Shown in pieces: positions 41,574-43,549 of a stretch of DNA of 43,549 nt. Source of the stretch: a virus; IMG/VR virus record IMGVR_UViG_3300046000_007648, positions 1 to 43,549 of that record; one strand, written 5' to 3'. Under the pieces are notes generated by a model. That model saw only the letters and a program-made list of their open reading frames with translations, had not been told where the DNA came from and searched no databases. Numbering within the stretch: position 1 is the first letter of the stretch; the number at the start of each line of letters is the position of its first letter. The position numbers were made by a program, and so were the translations under genes.

Positions 41574-43549
41574 TTACAATGTATATATAGTGCCAAGAGT
41601 TGCGTTTCCTACTCTCGCGGTGCTATTATTAGTAGCATCTCCGCCAACTGTAATAAGTCTCAGTGTTACAATACCTTTAGCACCCGACACGATGGCTTCT
41701 TTGCCTGTATATGCCGAACCTGCTGCGTTCAGAGCAACCGTCGGATAATTTGTAACATTGGAAGTCAAATAGTTCCATGTAACTTCATCTGTTGAATATT
41801 GCACTCTTATTTGCGGTCCGGTCAAAATAGATGCCCGTTCAACTCTCAGACTTAGACTGCATGAAGATACATATGTCAAATCTGTTTTTATACGAAGTTC
41901 TGTTCCAATTTCTGTTACGGCAGCGACCAATCTTGTCAATGTCACTGTTTGTCCAGCGGTTGATATAAATGGTATATAACTTGCAATCTCACGCCCGGTG
42001 TTTGCCGTACTTGATGCATATGATGCAGTTGTAGCAAAAGAACCGCTTACAACAAATGATGCGGTTGTTGCATAAGATGCACTAATTGATGTCTGCGCAG
42101 ATTCGGCATTTGTTGTATAAGAAGATGTTATTGCTTTTTCTGCCCAACTTGATGTTCCAAGCAACGAACCTGTAAATGTTGAAGTTATTGTACTTGCGTT
42201 GGTGATATTATAACCACCCATGTTCAAGTTTCCATCCATTGCTCTTACACCAGAGACCAATAGATATTGCTTATGATTATCGGCAGTCAGTCCAAGCAAA
42301 TTGCCATGAACAGATGCAGCATTTACACCACCCGCTTTGAATCCAATTACTGGGCGAATATCTTCCACTTGAATAATATTCGCCGATCCGGATTGTACAT
42401 ATACAGATGCAATAGGAACAATTGCATATTTAAAATAAGTGGGCGGTATTGGCAATCCCGCATTTTCTGCCAAAAGCAGTGATGTGTATTGATCTTGTCC
42501 AATTACCATCATATATTTTTCATCCACGCCTTGTCCAATTGCATATAATGTATGCTTTGTGTATGCAGATGATGACAACGGAACCAACACACTTGAACCA
42601 GAATCATATACATTACCAACTACCGTGGATGTTGTGCTTCTATCCCAAGCAGACGCACTTCTGAAGTATTGTGAAAATGTTATACCATTACCACCGGACG
42701 GATCAAAGCGATTTTCTGAGAAGTAATATGTACCAGCAGTTACATTCAACTTATAAGAACCGCTATCTGTTACAATAGATCCATTTGAATATACAGAACC
42801 AAGAGCAACTTTATTGAACTCCGACAACTTGTTTGCAGTATGTTCGCCATCATACCGAGATTGTGCAATTATCTCTATACCAGCACCGTTTGTGATTACT
42901 CTTCCAAGAACAATATTTGTTATATAATCAACTTCGGACAGTGAATATGCCAAAGTGCCCGTGTCGTCGATATGAATATAACATTCGGAATGTGATGGAA
43001 GTACAAGAATACTATCAATCCAATCATGTCTGTGATATGAACTTGAGTTTACAGAATCTTGTAGATATCCAAATCCTGCTTCTGTATTGATGGTCAAACT
43101 ACCAGATATTGTAATTGCACCGCCTTGCATCACTCCCATCGGACTGCTCTTGAAAATAAGTGTGGATGCATCTGTGTGTGTGCCGTCGGCAAATGTGACG
43201 GCAAGATTTCTAGTTATATCAAGTTCACCGTCTGCTTTATCCAAGAAATTCCAGAAAAAATTAGTACTTGCATTATTTATCGCACTATGTTCAGCGGTTC
43301 CTTGGAATCTACAAATTGCATTTGGATGTAACACATCAAAATCATACACACTTGAGTCGTGAACCATCGATCCAACAATATCAAAGCTTGAAGAGTTTCC
43401 AAAATTCAATACTTGAACTCCTCTTCCCCAATTTTGAATGTCAAGCGCAGTACCTTCTGTATTTGCGCCGTCTGACAATCTCAGTGCAATTGAATTTGCG
43501 TCATCTTCTCCTTGGAACACAGCGGCTCGAAGGTCCAATGTTGCTGTGC
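41574..43549 (-). CDS. Tail fibre protein (5' end outside window)
   Basis: The frame is open to the right edge, so at least 658 residues are visible and the N-terminus is missing; a TTG at 43538 is not a convincing start. The visible part has a beta-rich fibre domain (GFGYLQDSVNSSSYHRHDWI; DSILVLPSHSECYIHIDDTG) and a later repeat zone (TSISASYATTASFVVSGSFA, then TTASYASSTANTG) like that of the tail spike and the collagen-like fibre. The end (TGPQIRVQYSTDEVTWNYLT) looks like a small beta domain. Its stop is eight bases before the collagen-like fibre gene, so these large fibre genes form one block. Confidence 0.8.
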   Translation of the reverse strand, partial: TATLDLRAAVFQGEDDANSIALRLSDGANTEGTALDIQNWGRGVQVLNFGNSSSFDIVGSMVHDSSVYDFDVLHPNAICRFQGTAEHSAINNASTNFFWNFLDKADGELDITRNLAVTFADGTHTDASTLIFKSSPMGVMQGGAITISGSLTINTEAGFGYLQDSVNSSSYHRHDWIDSILVLPSHSECYIHIDDTGTLAYSLSEVDYITNIVLGRVITNGAGIEIIAQSRYDGEHTANKLSEFNKVALGSVYSNGSIVTDSGSYKLNVTAGTYYFSENRFDPSGGNGITFSQYFRSASAWDRSTTSTVVGNVYDSGSSVLVPLSSSAYTKHTLYAIGQGVDEKYMMVIGQDQYTSLLLAENAGLPIPPTYFKYAIVPIASVYVQSGSANIIQVEDIRPVIGFKAGGVNAASVHGNLLGLTADNHKQYLLVSGVRAMDGNLNMGGYNITNASTITSTFTGSLLGTSSWAEKAITSSYTTNAESAQTSISASYATTASFVVSGSFATTASYASSTANTGREIASYIPFISTAGQTVTLTRLVAAVTEIGTELRIKTDLTYVSSCSLSLRVERASILTGPQIRVQYSTDEVTWNYLTSNVTNYPTVALNAAGSAYTGKEAIVSGAKGIVTLRLITVGGDATNNSTARVGNATLGTIYTL
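41582..41589 (-). promoter_or_regulatory. TATATATA late promoter candidate before collagen-like fibre
   Basis: TATATATA lies 17 bases before the fibre start, inside the last codons of the upstream fibre gene. If active it would let the collagen-like fibre be transcribed on its own. Evidence is the recurrence of the element only. Confidence 0.3.

Noticed and set aside
1-43549. TAG read as a sense codon, suggested by the lack of TAG stops
   Set aside because: All recognised proteins reach normal length under the standard code with no in-frame TAG needed.

Overview
The window is a 43.5-kb piece of a large T4-like contractile-tailed phage genome (myovirus type). The diagnostic genes are a UvsX/RecA-type recombinase with an intact Walker A loop, a gp32-like single-strand DNA-binding protein, a gp18-type tail sheath, a gp19-type tail tube, two gp26/gp51-type zinc-ribbon baseplate proteins, a long tape measure protein and a LysM-like gp53-type baseplate protein. 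The host cannot be named from the sequence. Small proteins with an LKxLIKEVIKE-type N-terminus and a fibre-associated HFAEV/GAVGDP protein resemble those of aquatic T4-like phages, so an uncultured aquatic phage is a reasonable guess.

Layout. Almost everything is on the minus strand and reads right to left. From 43.5 to 30.9 kb lies a tail fibre and adhesin locus: an open-ended fibre gene, a 1182-residue fibre with two collagen-like GTSGTNGSS tracts, a pectate-lyase-fold tail spike, four glycine-rich adhesin-like proteins and small accessory proteins. At 29.2-30.9 kb two plus-strand genes, a GT8-like glycosyltransferase and a sulfotransferase, overlap as an AT-rich cassette. The tail sheath follows (28.8-25.8 kb). 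The tail tube, adjacent to the sheath in T4, is displaced to 19.5-19.0 kb by a 6.2-kb island. The island carries an EDxHD/Vsr-like homing endonuclease at each edge and an Rnl2-type RNA ligase, two HAD-like proteins, a SLOG-domain protein and a nucleotidyltransferase between them. Left of the tube come a release factor gene, four small proteins, the two gp26-like proteins, the tape measure, baseplate proteins (10.3-5.1 kb), and finally a replication/recombination segment: a reduced family A DNA polymerase-like protein, a possible PD-(D/E)XK protein, gp32 and uvsX.

The most striking observation is in the release factor gene. Its reading frame has no good start codon of its own. It is reached from an ATG at 18893 through 26 codons that end in CTT TGA C, with a GGGGG tract three bases upstream. 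This is the arrangement of the autoregulatory +1 frameshift of bacterial prfB (RF2). The encoded factor lacks domain 1, keeps GGQ, and has PKN where RF1 has PxT and RF2 has SPF. None of the 42 stop codons read in this window is TAG, which suits an RF2-type (UAA/UGA) specificity.

Expression signals. Four hairpin-plus-U-tract terminators are visible on the minus strand. Sigma-70-like promoters precede gp32 (two in tandem), the release factor, the RNA ligase and perhaps the first homing endonuclease. TATATATA elements recur upstream of structural genes and could be a variant late promoter. Strong Shine-Dalgarno sequences are rare; the tail sheath has the clearest one.
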